Assembly: GCA_015232575.1 (NCBI GenBank)
Contig: JADFZL010000023.1
Coordinates: 1-64,000 of the forward strand
From: Candidatus Rifleibacteriota bacterium
GTDB taxonomy: Bacteria > Muiribacteriota > Ozemobacteria > Ozemobacterales > Ozemobacteraceae
Length of the DNA: 64,000 bases
Direction of reading: 5' to 3'
Shown here: one piece after another, positions 36,683-45,471 of the stretch
Numbering within the stretch: the stretch's first letter is position 1
How the letters are laid out: each line of letters starts with the position of its first letter
The notes under the pieces: generated by a model
Seen by the model: only the letters and a program-made list of their open reading frames with translations
What the model was told of the DNA's origin: nothing
Databases searched by the model: none
Translations under genes and position numbers: made by a program

Positions 36683-37096
36683 AATTTTTTCTCCCCCACA
36701 TTTTTTCTCAACGATTATGTTCTAATAGCAAGCAATTATTATACCACTATTGAAATAAAATTTACAGCAGAAATTTCCTGATTATTCTTATGGAAATTAT
36801 AATTTGTCCAATCGAAAAATGGCAAATCGAACTCTTAAAAGCTGCTTTGAAAACTTCAAACATGGCTTTTAAAAAATATTTCCCATCGTGGACGATTCTG
36901 TTCATGAATGAATTCAAAGTACCTATTGAAAAAAATGCTGAAAAACCAGCTGTTTTCTGATGAAAATTTGTACAAATTTAAAATTCTTTAATATTAGATG
37001 AAAAGCCGAACTAATTTTCCATTTTCAATTAAAATTGCATCGAATTTACTTTTCTTAACGTATGGTGGTTGAATGCGTTAAAAAGGGGGAAGCAAA
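36683..37096 (+). other. Intergenic region with one weak 56-codon frame
   Basis: AT-rich spacer between divergent genes. An open frame at 36790-36960 (MEIIICPIEKWQIELLKAAL...) encodes 56 residues but lacks a ribosome-binding site, so it may be a remnant or chance. The strong site AAAAAGGGGGAAG at 37080-37092 belongs to the next gene. Confidence 0.35.
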
Positions 37097-38776
37097 ATGA
37101 AACGAATCAGCTTATACCTTATACTAACTTTGTTTTTTGTGGTCTTTTCCAGTATAGTTTTGGCTGAGTCAGAAAAAAACGTTGGAATTTTCTATGATAT
37201 TTGGTTTAATAAAATACAATCCGAAAATTCTGTCCCAGTTTTTCCTGAAGAGATATCTGATAATGCTTTTCGTTATTGGGGAGAGCCGCTTTTAGGCAAA
37301 TATCGATCTGACGACAATAACGTCATAAATGTTCATGCCCGGCAATTATTCAATGCAGGTGTTGATTTTATTATCATAGATTTGAGGCACAGCATGATTG
37401 GTGATGATGAAACAATGAAAATGTTGACTGCCTTGCTTAAAGTTTATGTTAGTCGATCGAAACGAAAGCTTCCGAATCCCAAAATTGCTTTTCAGACAAC
37501 AGCAAATGAATCGGAAATAACAAAACTTTATCAGGAAATATACCAGAAATACGATCGAAGGCTCTTCTTCATGGTTGAAGGAAAGCCTCTCCTGCTCCCG
37601 ACCGGAAAATGTTCCTTTGCGGTAACTCAAAACTTTACTGTACGGCCAACCTGGGGATTATTGCGTCATGATGACACTGAAAGATGGTCCTTTATGGAGG
37701 TTTTTCCGCAGAGAATTTTTGTTCGGAATGGCAAGCCAGAACAAATGTCTGTTTCTGCCGGGCAGCAACGTGATTACATGAGCAATACGGGTCTTGCCCA
37801 CGGCAGAAAATGGGACTATCGTACAAACAGCAATGGTTCAGTGGAAGGGAAAAATTTCGATGATCAGTGGAACCGTGCGTGTAAGGTTGGTCCGAAGTTT
37901 GTTATTGTTAATCGATGGAACGGCTGGGTTGAAAAAAATCTGAAGGGTGCCTATACGGACAATTTCAATCAGGAATTCAGTAATGATATTGAACCCATGA
38001 AGGGTGGTCACAGAAGTTTTTATTATAAAAGATTGAAATTCTGGATTGCAAGATACCACGGAAAGAAGATTTCAATCGATTCGGATACTGATAATGACCA
38101 ACAAGATCAGCATTCCACGACAAGCACCAAAAAAACTTCAGAGAAAAACACAAACACAAGCGTGATTTCGAATAAACCCATCCCTCCTGTTACAAACAAC
38201 AAGGATTATAGCGGTTCCGGGCGTGTATCGCCTTTGAAGTCAGCGCAAGAACTCAAGAACAAATTTGGTGTTGTTCTGGTTAATCCCAAAGCGGCTACAT
38301 TATGGGATTACAAAATAACTCCCGGAACCTGGAATGAAGAACAGGTTCGCAATGTTGAAATGCTTCTGGAAAAACTTCCCACTGAATTTCTAATTTCATG
38401 CAAAGGTATTGCCGTGGCAGATCGCATTGATGTTCCCGGCGGCTCGGTGGGTGGTTTCTCTGGTGACCCTTTCTATATCTTATCTTCCACAACTAGCAAC
38501 CAGAGAAGCTGCGCCTATGTTTGCGTGCATGAAATAGCGCACAACTATACAATGGAGCAGCGTCCTGAAGTTCTGGAGGCCTGGAAAAACCAGTTCTGGA
38601 TAAACGACAATCGCCCCCGAACTACTCCGCCAACAGATTATGGATGTTCCAATCGTTTTGAAGATATTGCTGAAAGTGTCGCATTATACTTTGTTGATGG
38701 ATCTTCACTAAAAAGGAAAGACCCAGAGCGCTACGAATTCATCAGAAATAGAATTATGTCTGGACGCGAATATTAA
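37097..38776 (+). CDS. Exported two-domain protein: GH99-like N-terminus plus zinc metallopeptidase
   Basis: 559 residues with signal peptide ISLYLILTLFFVVFSSIVLA. The N-terminal ~330 residues resemble glycan-processing GH71/GH99-type barrels: opening NVGIFYDIWF, then FRYWGEPLLGKY, NVHARQLFNAGVDFIIIDL and PKFVIVNRWNGWVE. After a Ser/Thr/Asn/Lys linker (about 335-375) comes a ~180-residue domain with VCVHEIAHNYTMEQ (HExxH). FEDIAESVALYF 45 residues on offers the third ligand, like the anthrax lethal factor or M91-type fold. The join suggests a secreted enzyme that attacks glycosylated protein. Both assignments are from motif pattern only. It is the only gene in its transcript. Confidence 0.6.
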   Translation: MKRISLYLILTLFFVVFSSIVLAESEKNVGIFYDIWFNKIQSENSVPVFPEEISDNAFRYWGEPLLGKYRSDDNNVINVHARQLFNAGVDFIIIDLRHSMIGDDETMKMLTALLKVYVSRSKRKLPNPKIAFQTTANESEITKLYQEIYQKYDRRLFFMVEGKPLLLPTGKCSFAVTQNFTVRPTWGLLRHDDTERWSFMEVFPQRIFVRNGKPEQMSVSAGQQRDYMSNTGLAHGRKWDYRTNSNGSVEGKNFDDQWNRACKVGPKFVIVNRWNGWVEKNLKGAYTDNFNQEFSNDIEPMKGGHRSFYYKRLKFWIARYHGKKISIDSDTDNDQQDQHSTTSTKKTSEKNTNTSVISNKPIPPVTNNKDYSGSGRVSPLKSAQELKNKFGVVLVNPKAATLWDYKITPGTWNEEQVRNVEMLLEKLPTEFLISCKGIAVADRIDVPGGSVGGFSGDPFYILSSTTSNQRSCAYVCVHEIAHNYTMEQRPEVLEAWKNQFWINDNRPRTTPPTDYGCSNRFEDIAESVALYFVDGSSLKRKDPERYEFIRNRIMSGREY

Positions 38777-38791
38777 AGGCCGCAAAACTCT

Positions 38792-38834
38792 GTGTCCCAG
38801 TTCTCTGCGATTACTTTGTAGAGAACTGGGACAC
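38792..38834 (+). terminator. Long perfect hairpin after the fusion gene
   Basis: GTGTCCCAGTTCTCT pairs over 15 bp with AGAGAACTGGGACAC around a 13-nt loop, 15 nt after the stop. The U-tract that follows is poor (TACTGCTTTT). Confidence 0.65.
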
Positions 38835-39271
38835 TACTGCTTTTCAGGAATATTGAAACTTTCAATGCATGCTGAAGATTTCGCTTCTATTGCCGATTCA
38901 GGAATACGGGGATCGGACATTCAGATAACGCTTAAAATAGATCCCCGATAGAACCTCTTCATTGAAATGTTTGTCGCGAGAGAACACACTTTAACGTAAT
39001 ATTATTGGTAGCATCGTGAGCTGACTGCTTTTCTCATCGGGCAGGCGATTGCCTTAATTCAATTACTCAAATGAAAAATGCCTGGCAAGCCAAAGGAAAA
39101 ATCGAAAGATCGTTTAACCAATTTTCAAAGTTCAAATTTGGAAGCTTATTGAAGTGAGAATCTCGTGTTATCAAGGTTCAGAAATCCAAATGCCGTTTTC
39201 TGAGATATTTCCCTGCGGACGAGATTATAGTGAATAAATGACTTCCACATCAAAAGACGGTTTCACCCCTC
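38835..39271. other. Non-coding stretch, no gene seen
   Basis: No frame of convincing length or start signal on either strand. TCATCGGGCAGGCGATT near 39035 faintly resembles the GTGA hairpin repeats of the array at 41-60 kb. It looks like decayed sequence. Confidence 0.4.
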
Positions 39272-39432
39272 TAAGTACAGCATATCTTAATAAAGGGTTC
39301 ATTAAACAATGTCATTTCGACCAAAGGGAGAAATCTCGCATTACGGAGATCTCTCACATTCGTTCGAGATGACAGCCTACCCCAAAGTTAACATGCAAAT
39401 ATGTCCCATTATTTAAGATTTGCGGTACTAAG
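39272..39432. repeat. Dispersed inverted-repeat element A, copy 4
   Basis: CTAAGTACAGCATATCTTAA on the left and, inverted, TTATTTAAGATTTGCGGTAC on the right enclose the same hairpin core as copy 2, in the same orientation. About 160 bp, intergenic. Confidence 0.85.
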
Positions 39433-39639
39433 TTGGGTAAACAATTTCCCGTAAACTCCCTTTAATTCATGCTTGCTTAAGCTTGGAACATGCTTTAAAA
39501 CATCTTTTTGCATATTTTATGAGAGATTCTCCAGTTGTTTTGTGATTTTATAAAGTTGAAGAACTCATAAGACCCACATTTTCATTAAATCAACTGTTGC
39601 AAATCACGATAAATAAAGGAAGTTATGCAATTGCTGAAT

Positions 39640-39835
39640 GTTATTATCCTGAAAATCGTATAAAGCGTACACTTTAAGTTAAAAAATACAACCCCAAAAG
39701 CAGGGTATAATTGAAAAACCGTATTTTTTTTTAAAGTGTGCGTATTATAATTATACGTACATCAACCAAAGACAGGCTGTTCTTGGATTACTTAGAAAAT
39801 AGTGTGCGCTTTATCCGATTTTCGGGTTATTATTA
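39640..39835. repeat. MITE-like element D with about 25-35 bp inverted ends
   Basis: The left end has GAAAATCGTATAAAGCGTAC (from 39651) and the right end, inverted, GAAAATCGGATAAAGCGCAC (to about 39824). Flanking TTATTAT / ATAATAA extends the match. An internal TTAAAGTGTGCG near 39731 is a third partial copy of the end. No transposase frame lies inside the ~195 bp. Confidence 0.65.
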
Positions 39836-39943
39836 TGAGTATATTGTTTCACGCGGGAAAAGGCAGTAAGTGGAAAAGTGTTAGCTGGAAAGAGTTCCGG
39901 CGAAATTGGGTGTCGAAGAAATTTGTTTCGCAGACATCACAAC

Positions 39944-39980
39944 AAAAAACTCTCTGCCCATTTGATGGGAAGAGAGTTTT
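39944..39980 (-). terminator. Terminator of the glycine-zipper protein gene
   Basis: AAAACTCTCT pairs with AGAGAGTTTT, with an inner CCCAT/ATGGG stem. On the minus strand it is followed by TTTTTTG. It lies about 60 nt after the stop at 40043. Confidence 0.8.
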
Positions 39981-40042
39981 AATTAGGAGAAAGGAAGAAA
40001 ATCGTTATTATCAGAGTTCTTAACCATAGGTAGGTGGAAGTT

Positions 40043-40792
40043 TTACTGTGCGTTATTGCTTATCATAGCTTGATAAATCTGATAAGATTTTCGATATTCC
40101 TGAGTGGCAATTTTTATTTTTTCAACATCTCCCGATTGACTTGCCTGGATATAATTGTTATAAGCTTCTCGATATCTGACATCTGCATTCTTAATTTCCT
40201 CAGCAGGTGTAACTGCCTGGGGAATCAAAGGCGTATTGTTTTCCTGAGCTATATCCTGAGTCTGATAAAGAGGTTTTACTGCCAGTTGTTCTGCTGCTAC
40301 GTTCCCAATTGAAACAGGGCTCTCTACAGCATTCGGTGTTGGACTCAGAAGAATGCCACCGCTTACTTTTTTATCAGCAGATGAAAATATTTTAATCACA
40401 GTATTTCCCAGAAATGCTCCCAGAAGTGCTCCTCCGGCCATTCCAACCATTCCAGGTCCCAGTGCCATTGCTCCGGCAGCAGCTCCGGCAATTGTAGCCA
40501 CATTGGAAAGGTTTTTTGTACCATAATCAGCAATGATTCCGCCAGCAAGCCAACCTACAATTCCACCTGCTATCATTCCGACCGGCGGAAAAATCGCAGA
40601 AGCAAGAGTCGCACCAGCTACAGCCCCACCGACGGATCCGGCAATTTTAAGAAGTGGTCGTGTAGCTTTCAAAAAGTCTGAAAGCATACCCGCCTGCGCT
40701 GGTGTTTCCGGCAGAATCATAAACGAAATCATCATTGATAAAATAAGAAGACTTGAAATTGATCTGGAATATCCAATTTTACTGATTCGCAT
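40043..40792 (-). CDS. Exported glycine-zipper membrane-associated protein
   Basis: 249 residues. AGGAGG precedes the ATG. A signal peptide (LLILSMMISFMILPETPAQAG) is followed by three long Gly/Ala-rich hydrophobic segments (VGGAVAGATLASAIFPPVGMIAG, IAGAAAGAMALGPGMVGMAG, GALLGAFLGN) with GxxxG spacing as in glycine-zipper proteins. The C-terminal 60 residues form a polar helix (REAYNNYIQASQSGDVEKIK) with a Tyr-rich heptad-like pattern. Function unknown. Such proteins often sit in or disturb membranes, or serve as outer-membrane scaffold. Own terminator. Confidence 0.7.
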   Translation of the reverse strand: MRISKIGYSRSISSLLILSMMISFMILPETPAQAGMLSDFLKATRPLLKIAGSVGGAVAGATLASAIFPPVGMIAGGIVGWLAGGIIADYGTKNLSNVATIAGAAAGAMALGPGMVGMAGGALLGAFLGNTVIKIFSSADKKVSGGILLSPTPNAVESPVSIGNVAAEQLAVKPLYQTQDIAQENNTPLIPQAVTPAEEIKNADVRYREAYNNYIQASQSGDVEKIKIATQEYRKSYQIYQAMISNNAQ

Positions 40793-40835
40793 AGTGTTCC
40801 TCCTTAATTTTTCCTTTGCTTACCTTACGAAGTAA

Positions 40836-41230
40836 AATCTAACTTCGTTGCAAGTGAGCACGGAAATTTTTAATCTCCAAATTGCTATATCAGATCACCG
40901 ATTCTCAAGTATGGTGAAATAAGCTTTATCGAAGCGATGAACAAGTCTTGAAATGCAGAATAGCAATAAGGAAAAAAAGCGAGAGCACTATTGAATTGTG
41001 TATTGAGAATAAATCGAAATTTCTATAAGCAAATTCAGACATCTTGTTATACCGCGAGGGAATCTGGTAACTTTAGGTGGAATTTCGCGGCATTTTTCGC
41101 AAAAACCTCGAGCAGCAGCGGTGATTAGCTTAAGGCCTGTTCGAGTTCTTTTCAATATATTGTGACATTTGCTTTTATGCTATTAATGCCTTGCTGCTTG
41201 CTTAAATGATCTTTTGTTATCAATCTCAGC
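40836..41230 (-). other. Non-coding border of the cassette array with a decayed attC-like site
   Basis: No gene. Near 41050-41150, GCATTTTTCGCAAAAACC followed by GCCTGTTCGAGTTC matches one arm and one end box of the attC-like repeats at 47431 and 59550. It is then followed by TTTGCTTTTATGCT-type spacer. This marks the lower end of the array. Confidence 0.5.
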
Positions 41231-41231
41231 T

Positions 41232-41654
41232 TTATTTGATTTTCCAGGGATTTAGAATTGAAACACCACAGTTTTCAAAGTCCTGCTCGTTTCGTGTTAC
41301 TAAAACCAAATTGTGAACCCTCGCAACTGCCGCGATCAAGCCATCAATGGTCGGAATTGGCTTCCCTTCAATCTCAGAAAGACCTTGATGTTCACCCCAA
41401 TTTTCAGCAATGGGTAAATCAATTGAAATTATTCTACATTCGTATTCTTCAAGAAGAGTATTGATCCATTCGTAAATCTTCACTTTCCTTTTTGAATTCG
41501 GAAGTTTGGCCAATCCTTTACGGATTTCCCCGACTGTAATAGAGGACAAGAAAAGCCTCTCAGGCTGAATACTTGCCATCCATCCCAAAACATTCTTGTC
41601 AGGATAAGGTTTTGAAAACTCCGAAATCGCGCATGTATCAAGAAGGTATTTCAT
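41232..41654 (-). CDS. vapC: VapC-type PIN-domain toxin
   Basis: 140 residues of a PIN ribonuclease. It has YLLDTCAISEFSK (first Asp), LSSITVGEIRKGL (Glu), PIPTIDGLIAAVARVHNLVLVTRNEQDF (Asp pair) and the C-terminal GVSILNPW typical of FitB/VapC. Activity would cleave RNA, often initiator tRNA. The start overlaps the antitoxin stop by 4 nt. It is the last cassette-like unit at the low-coordinate end of the array. Confidence 0.9.
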   Translation of the reverse strand: MKYLLDTCAISEFSKPYPDKNVLGWMASIQPERLFLSSITVGEIRKGLAKLPNSKRKVKIYEWINTLLEEYECRIISIDLPIAENWGEHQGLSEIEGKPIPTIDGLIAAVARVHNLVLVTRNEQDFENCGVSILNPWKIK

Positions 41655-41902
41655 AGTTCAATATCTCTTGGAAAATCTTTGGTGCGTTCAAAAATGCTTT
41701 GATCTGAAATCTTGGGAAAACTCATGAGAAATTCATTGAAAGGAACCTTTGGATTAATTAGTCCTTCATATTCATCTGCTGCTATGATAACAACCGCATT
41801 TTGACCATGCCGGGTTACATACTGAGGGCCAATTTTGAGAGCACTTTCAACCACCTTACTAAATTGCGCTTTAGCATCCTGGAGTTTCCATGTAGTATTC
41901 AT
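41651..41902 (-). CDS. Phd/YefM-family antitoxin
   Basis: 83 residues. The N-terminal DNA-binding fold has TWKLQDAKAQFSKVVESAL and YVTRHGQNAVVIIAADEYEGL, the Phd/YefM signature. The C-terminal tail (PKISDQSIFERTKDFPRDIEL) is where a toxin-binding helix is expected. It is translationally coupled to the PIN toxin and should autorepress the pair. Confidence 0.9.
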   Translation of the reverse strand: MNTTWKLQDAKAQFSKVVESALKIGPQYVTRHGQNAVVIIAADEYEGLINPKVPFNEFLMSFPKISDQSIFERTKDFPRDIEL

Positions 41903-42049
41903 AAGCTACCTCCCATAATATACTAGTCAGTCTAGTGTGATTAGGTGAAATTGTCAACCTCAATGTTTTACTTTCCGTTTATTGGTGATGACTTGAGACT
42001 CACAGAACTGAAAGCATTTCCAAACTCAAGTGCCATGTTCGACACATTT

Positions 42050-42400
42050 TTACACTGTTTTCTTTTTTAAAATTGAGCTCTTTAGTAGATTCTCACAAAA
42101 CTGGTTTAAGCTTAAATTTGATTGTAAAGCCTTTATCGACAATATTTTATGAAGCTCCTTATTCACCCTTAAAATAAATTTGCCGGAATAGGTTTTATCA
42201 GCAGTCTCTTCGGGGAGAGGTAATTCATCTTGCTCGTGAATTTCAATCCACTCATCAAGAATTTTACAAAGCTGCTTATAAACCAATTCTTCGTTGTCGC
42301 CATGACAACAGGGCCCAAGAAAACCTGGAATCGATCCAATATAGCAACCATCGGCTTTTGACCATTCAACAATTTTCAAATATTTATCTCTTGTTTTCAT
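42050..42400 (-). CDS. hicB: HicB-family antitoxin
   Basis: 116 residues. The partially degraded RNase-H-like HicB fold is seen in YLKIVEWSKADGCYIGSIPGF and LCKILDEWIE. A C-terminal ribbon-helix-helix segment follows (GKFILRVNKELHKILSIKALQSNLSLNQF). It neutralises HicA and represses the operon. It overlaps the end of hicA by 17 nt. Confidence 0.88.
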   Translation of the reverse strand: MKTRDKYLKIVEWSKADGCYIGSIPGFLGPCCHGDNEELVYKQLCKILDEWIEIHEQDELPLPEETADKTYSGKFILRVNKELHKILSIKALQSNLSLNQFCENLLKSSILKKKTV

Positions 42401-42593
42401 TTTCCTGAGCCTCCTTTATCACCTTTTTTACTTCTTTTTCTTGGTATTGCTTGGCATCATCGCCAAGATTGCCAGAAATTGTAATCTTAATCCCCGAATG
42501 ATGAAGGAAGTTTCGATGACTCCCTTTTCCTCCGCGATTTACAAAGCCATGATTCTCAATATCTTTTATCAGCTCACGAATTTTTTTTGGCAT
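42384..42593 (-). CDS. hicA: HicA-family mRNA interferase toxin
   Basis: 69 residues with the double-stranded-RNA-binding-like fold of HicA: IRELIKDIENHGFVNRGGKGSHRNFLHHSGIKITI. The GSHRNF His is the catalytic residue. First gene of the hicAB pair. Confidence 0.9.
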   Translation of the reverse strand: MPKKIRELIKDIENHGFVNRGGKGSHRNFLHHSGIKITISGNLGDDAKQYQEKEVKKVIKEAQENENKR

Positions 42594-42879
42594 ATTTTGA
42601 TGATATCAGAATGATACTATCTCGTCAAGACATTCGCTGAGAGCAAATTTGTTTTTCCCGCGTTAGTGCAAAATATGTCGAACAAACGGTTCAAATAGCT
42701 TTTAATGCTCTTTTGCTTTTTTCCTGCGTGGAGCGGATATCTTTTTCTCATCGCATGAGCGATTGTATTAGCTTTTTCATTTAGTAGACAATAAAAGAAC
42801 ACTAACTTCCTTTGCACATAAAGCCCTTCTGGCCAGTCAAAGAATCTTTTGAAATATAATATTGCTTTTCATGAACAAT
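42594..42879 (-). other. Spacer with decayed attC-like and hairpin repeats
   Basis: TGTCGAACAAACGGTTCAAA near 42675 resembles one attC-like arm with its AAC box. CATCGCATGAGCGATT near 42750 is a variant of the GTGA hairpin family. No credible gene; a 66-codon frame here only translates these repeats. Confidence 0.45.
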
Positions 42880-43191
42880 TTAAGCACATTTTTGCATATC
42901 AAATATCTTTACATCGCGTTCTATTATTTCTGAAATTCTATCTCTTTCTGAATCTAGTTCATAATCCATTTGAAGTCCAAGCCAAAACTGAGGTGACATT
43001 TTAAAATATCTTGCTAATCTTAAAGCCGTATCAGCAGTTATTCCCCTATTGCCATGAACAATTTCATTTATGCGTCGAGCCGAAACTGCAATATCAGTGG
43101 CAAGTCTATTTTGGCTTAAATCCAATGGTAGAAGAAACTCGTGCAAAAGAATATCTCCAGGATGCACTGCAGGAATGCGTTTCTTTTTCAT
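42880..43191 (-). CDS. higA: HigA-family antitoxin (XRE HTH)
   Basis: 103 residues. The family opening is PAVHPGDILLHEFLLPLDLS, followed by an HTH (QNRLATDIAVSARRINEIVHG) and MSPQFWLGLQMDYEL. It binds the toxin and the operon promoter. It is downstream of higB by 26 nt. Confidence 0.93.
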   Translation of the reverse strand: MKKKRIPAVHPGDILLHEFLLPLDLSQNRLATDIAVSARRINEIVHGNRGITADTALRLARYFKMSPQFWLGLQMDYELDSERDRISEIIERDVKIFDMQKCA

Positions 43192-43217
43192 TCTACACCT
43201 CTTTTTCTGAAACTAAT

Positions 43218-43502
43218 TCACCTATGATAATCTACAATCTCAACATTCATTGCATCACCATTTGACCAATGAAAACAAATTCGGTACTGATCATTTACTC
43301 TAATACTGTACTGCCCTTTTCGATTTCCGGAAAATTGTTCAAGATGATTTGAAGGAGGAACTCGTAAATCATTTATGGTACTAGAACGGTTTAGCATTCT
43401 CAATTTTCTAAATGCCACAGTTTGAATACTTTCAGGAATTTTTTTCGAAAACTCCCTATTAAATATTTTTTCTGTTTCTTTACATTGAAAACTCTTTATC
43501 AT
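43218..43502 (-). CDS. higB: HigB-family toxin (RelE superfamily)
   Basis: 94 residues from ATG 43502, the usual family start MIKSFQCKETEKIF; an earlier in-frame ATG at 43511 is possible. Family motifs include RKLRMLNRSSTINDLRVPPSNHLEQFSG and QYSIRVNDQYRICFHW. It cleaves mRNA on the ribosome. Toxin-first order is normal for higBA. Confidence 0.93.
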   Translation of the reverse strand: MIKSFQCKETEKIFNREFSKKIPESIQTVAFRKLRMLNRSSTINDLRVPPSNHLEQFSGNRKGQYSIRVNDQYRICFHWSNGDAMNVEIVDYHR

Positions 43503-43699
43503 AAATTCCATTATATAACGTTTAACGTTAAATGACAAGACAGGAAATTTTTCACATTCTGCCCGCGTCAGCGGATAAGCTTTTAAATTTCGGATACGGT
43601 GAGGGCAGCGATTTGTTAGACATCATTTCATTGCTTTCATCTGGAACACATGGGATACAGAAGCTTTTTATTGCTCTTGCTTGGCGTGTACGCGTTAAG

Positions 43700-43990
43700 T
43701 TATGCTGCTTTTTTCCATTCTTGTTTTTCTTCTTTAATTTTTTCCGATAACAAAATCTTTATCAATGATTGATAAGGGACATCTCTTTTATTTGCCATAT
43801 CTTTAATTTCATTTATCATGCTCTCTGGTAAACGAATTGAAATTGTTTTAAACGATGGTTTTAAATTAGGAAAAACTACTCTTTGAGCATCTGACCAGTC
43901 AACATAATCACAAGAATCATGAGTTAACCAAAATTCTCTTTCTTCTTGTTCGTTTTTAAAATTCGGAATTTTTTTCTTCATAATTTTCAT
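43700..43990 (-). CDS. BrnA/CopG-like ribbon-helix-helix antitoxin
   Basis: 96 residues. The N-terminal part (EREFWLTHDSCDYVDWSDA) and the C-terminal ribbon-helix-helix (KTISIRLPESMINEIKDMANKRDVPYQSLIKILLSEKI) fit CopG/BrnA antitoxins. It overlaps the toxin-like gene upstream by 35 nt. Its toxin appears truncated, so it may now be an orphan repressor. Confidence 0.8.
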   Translation of the reverse strand: MKIMKKKIPNFKNEQEEREFWLTHDSCDYVDWSDAQRVVFPNLKPSFKTISIRLPESMINEIKDMANKRDVPYQSLIKILLSEKIKEEKQEWKKAA

Positions 43991-44183
43991 ACTCCTTAAA
44001 TTCGCTTTTGGTCATATCTCTGGCAGAAATTATCCGAATCATTTTTTTGCGGATAGTGAATGCAACAAACAAATATCTCCCTTGATCGGTTTTGCTAATA
44101 GCCATAAATCTTCTTTCTGCTTGAGAGTGCTTTCGATCAAATTTAATGATTGGATCATTCAACAGGCATTCCGCTAAACCGAA
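43956..44183 (-). pseudogene. N-terminally truncated BrnT-like toxin
   Basis: The visible frame has the BrnT core: LNDPIIKFDRKHSQAERRFMAIS, RYLFVAF and MIRIISARDMTKSEFKEYE. BrnT proteins usually begin about 20-25 residues earlier with an FEWDxxKxxxNxxKHG motif. Here the frame meets a stop just before FGLAECLLNDP, so that part is missing. A TTG at 44162 could start a 68-residue product. Probably an inactivated toxin. Confidence 0.7.
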
Positions 44184-44405
44184 TTAAAAATTTGAATTCC
44201 GGAAATTTTTAAAAAAATTCAAATGAATGGCTGTACCGACAGCAGTCATCACGGGTCTACGCTCAGCGGAACTTCTATCACAGTGAGATTCTAATGTACA
44301 AACGTTCCTTTTGCATCTTTTATCTGGAACGACGATGCATTGGGAAAGTGCTTAGATATTATTCTTTGTTAATATTACCTTTCCGTCTGCGAGCGCATTT
44401 TCAGT
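44184..44405. other. Intergenic spacer, nothing identified
   Basis: No frame or clear repeat. GGTCTACGCTCAGCGGAACTT may be a decayed attC-like arm. Confidence 0.3.
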
Positions 44406-45110
44406 TTATTCATTATTTTTTCCTTCCAATTGCTTAACGCTTCTATCTTCAAGCAAAAGTTTCATTTGGTGAATAGCTGTCTGATTCAAAATGTTCAGTC
44501 TTTCTGGCTGCGGCATACTATTTTGAATAAAATGGGCGTTCAGGGTTTCGAGATTTGCCAGGCAGACAAGTTGAGAAACATTGGCTTCATCCCTGATGTT
44601 TCCTTTTTTATCCGGATTTTCGTCACGCCATTGCTTGGCAGTTTTGCCAAACAGGGCCATATTTAGAAGGTCTGCCTCACTGGCGTAGATGAAATTAATC
44701 TGCTGTATTGTCAGCTCCGGTGGTATCAGATTTGCTCTTATAGCATCGGTATGAATACGATAATTGATTTTGGTCAGATTACGACGTATATCCCAGCCTA
44801 ACTGCTGGCGTTCCTGTTCTTTGAGTCGCTGAAATTCCTTGATGAGATAAATTTTGAATTCGGCACTAATCCACATGCCAAATTCAAAAGCGATGTCTTT
44901 ATGTGCATAAGTCCCGCCGTAACGTCCGGCTTTGGCTACCAATCCAATTGAATTGGTCTTGGCAACCCATTCTTTGACACTGAGTTTGTAACTGTTCAAC
45001 CCAGCTTGGCTTTTAATTATGGCGAATTCGCCATAATTAAAAGCCGGATTGTATACCTGCTCCCAGATACCCAAAAACTCAACAGTATTTCGATTCCGTA
45101 ACCAACGAAA
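44406..45110 (-). pseudogene. KilA-N domain protein, 5' end replaced by an IS91 remnant
   Basis: From about residue 12 the frame is a KilA-N/Fic-associated type protein: WLRNRNTVEFLGIWEQVYNP, IIKSQAGLNSYKLSVKEWV, KAGRYGGTYAHKDIAFEFGMWISAEFKIYLIKEFQRL, YRIHTDAIRANLIPP and KQWRDENPDKKGNIRD. Relatives start about 30-40 residues earlier with a KilA-N opening (YISLTDIA). Here that part is missing: the first 11 codons are antisense to a transposase fragment at 45100-45471. KilA-N proteins bind DNA and are frequent on phages and mobile DNA. The product is probably inactive, though a short form could be made. Confidence 0.8.
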
Positions 45111-45471
45111 AAAGAATTCACACCTTTTGGAGTGGTTGGCCAATATTTGTTCACATATTCCTGATCCAGGCCACCAGACTGTTAGATACTACGGTTTCTA
45201 TAGCAATGTCTCACGGGGAAAACGGTTGAAAGCTGAGTGTGACGACAAGGTTCCCTCAATTAGCGAATCCCTTGGAGCTGGAAAAGCATTTCGCCGGAAC
45301 TGGGCGCGGCTCATCCAAAAAATTTATGAAATAGACCCTTTGGTTTGTCCAAAATGCCAAGGTCTCATGAGAGTAATTAGCTTCATTGAAGAAAAAGCCG
45401 TTATAGAGAAGATTCTGAAGCATCTTGCTCTTTGGACAGTTCAGCCAAGGCCGCCGCCACGGATTTCTTGA
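45100..45471 (+). pseudogene. C-terminal remnant of an IS91-family transposase
   Basis: The frame carries the well-known end of Y2/IS91 transposases: LEWLANICSHIPDPGHQTVRYYGFYSNVSRGKR and, further on, WARLIQKIYEIDPLVCPKCQGLMRVISFIEE...ILKHLALW. The catalytic N-terminal two thirds are absent, so it is inactive. Its left end abuts the truncated KilA-N gene, indicating insertion or deletion at that point. Confidence 0.85.

Noticed and set aside
42617..42817. 66-codon minus-strand frame
   Set aside because: It translates the attC-like and GTGA-hairpin spacer (words such as SAHAGLRA/LHAGKK recur wherever these repeats are read), not a conserved protein.
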